Origin: Chlorophyllum brunneum
Lineage: Eukaryota; Basidiomycota; Agaricomycetes; Agaricales; Agaricaceae
NCBI GenBank assembly: GCA_963576785.1
Contig: OY756147.1
Coordinates: 744,001 to 808,000 of the forward strand
Direction of reading: 5' to 3'
DNA length: 64,000 bases
Shown here: one piece after another, positions 62,982 through 64,000 of the stretch
Numbering within the stretch: the first letter of the stretch is position 1
Layout: the number at the start of each line of letters is the position of its first letter
Made by a program: the position numbers and the translations under genes
The notes under the pieces: generated by a model
The model's database searches: none
Told to the model about the DNA's origin: nothing
Seen by the model: the letters and a program-made list of their open reading frames with translations, nothing else

Positions 62982-64000
<1,019 letters not shown>

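Overview
The window is nuclear DNA of a filamentous basidiomycete, most likely a wood- or litter-decaying agaricomycete. The evidence is dense short GT-AG introns (about 48-60 nt), a PSTAIRE cyclin-dependent kinase gene split into nine exons, secreted intradiol dioxygenases, cellobiose dehydrogenases with a cytochrome domain, a NACHT-type STAND ATPase without recognisable repeats, large F-box-like families, and Ty1/copia retrotransposons.

Layout. 1-13806 is a nest of two copies of one Ty1/copia family: a plus-strand copy (2249-9611, both LTRs, 5-bp target duplication ATGGC) sits inside a minus-strand copy (1-2248 plus 9612-13806, left end outside the window). The minus copy itself lies in the intron of an F-box-like gene whose last exon remains at 13860-14093. 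15474-23230 is a second F-box-like paralogue, cut in two by an older, unrelated copia element with three LTR copies (15797-22343). 23239-24210 and 30913-31884 are arms of a nearly identical inverted repeat of about 970 bp. They flank 6.7 kb with the CDK1/cdc2 gene, a divergent carboxy-muconate-lactonase-type gene and a NACHT gene. 31902-36048 holds two intact paralogues of the same F-box-like family and one relic. 36457-40273 holds two tandem secreted intradiol dioxygenases. 40658-46137 holds a second F-box-like family (two intact copies, one pseudogene, upstream relics). 46501 is a tRNA-Gly pseudogene. 47078-52996 is a divergent pair: a Kre6/Skn1-type GH16 protein and a 15-exon family-2 glycosyltransferase. 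55314-57769 is eIF3 subunit L, followed by an intron-containing tRNA-Gly(GCC). 58661 to the right edge holds two tandem cellobiose dehydrogenase genes, the second cut by the window.

Together the single-copy genes are housekeeping (cell cycle, translation, cell wall) and plant-polymer or aromatic oxidation (CDH, intradiol dioxygenases, and a lactonase-fold protein of the next ring-cleavage step). The accessory part is F-box-like duplication with retrotransposons repeatedly landing in those paralogues. Observations I rank highest: in-frame UGA codons and an integrase Glu-to-Lys change shared by both young copia copies; a GH16 protein lacking the catalytic acidic motif; a 6-nt microexon and GC-AG introns in CDK1; the inverted repeat around CDK1; and a one-base frameshift in a G7 run at the FAD motif of the first CDH.
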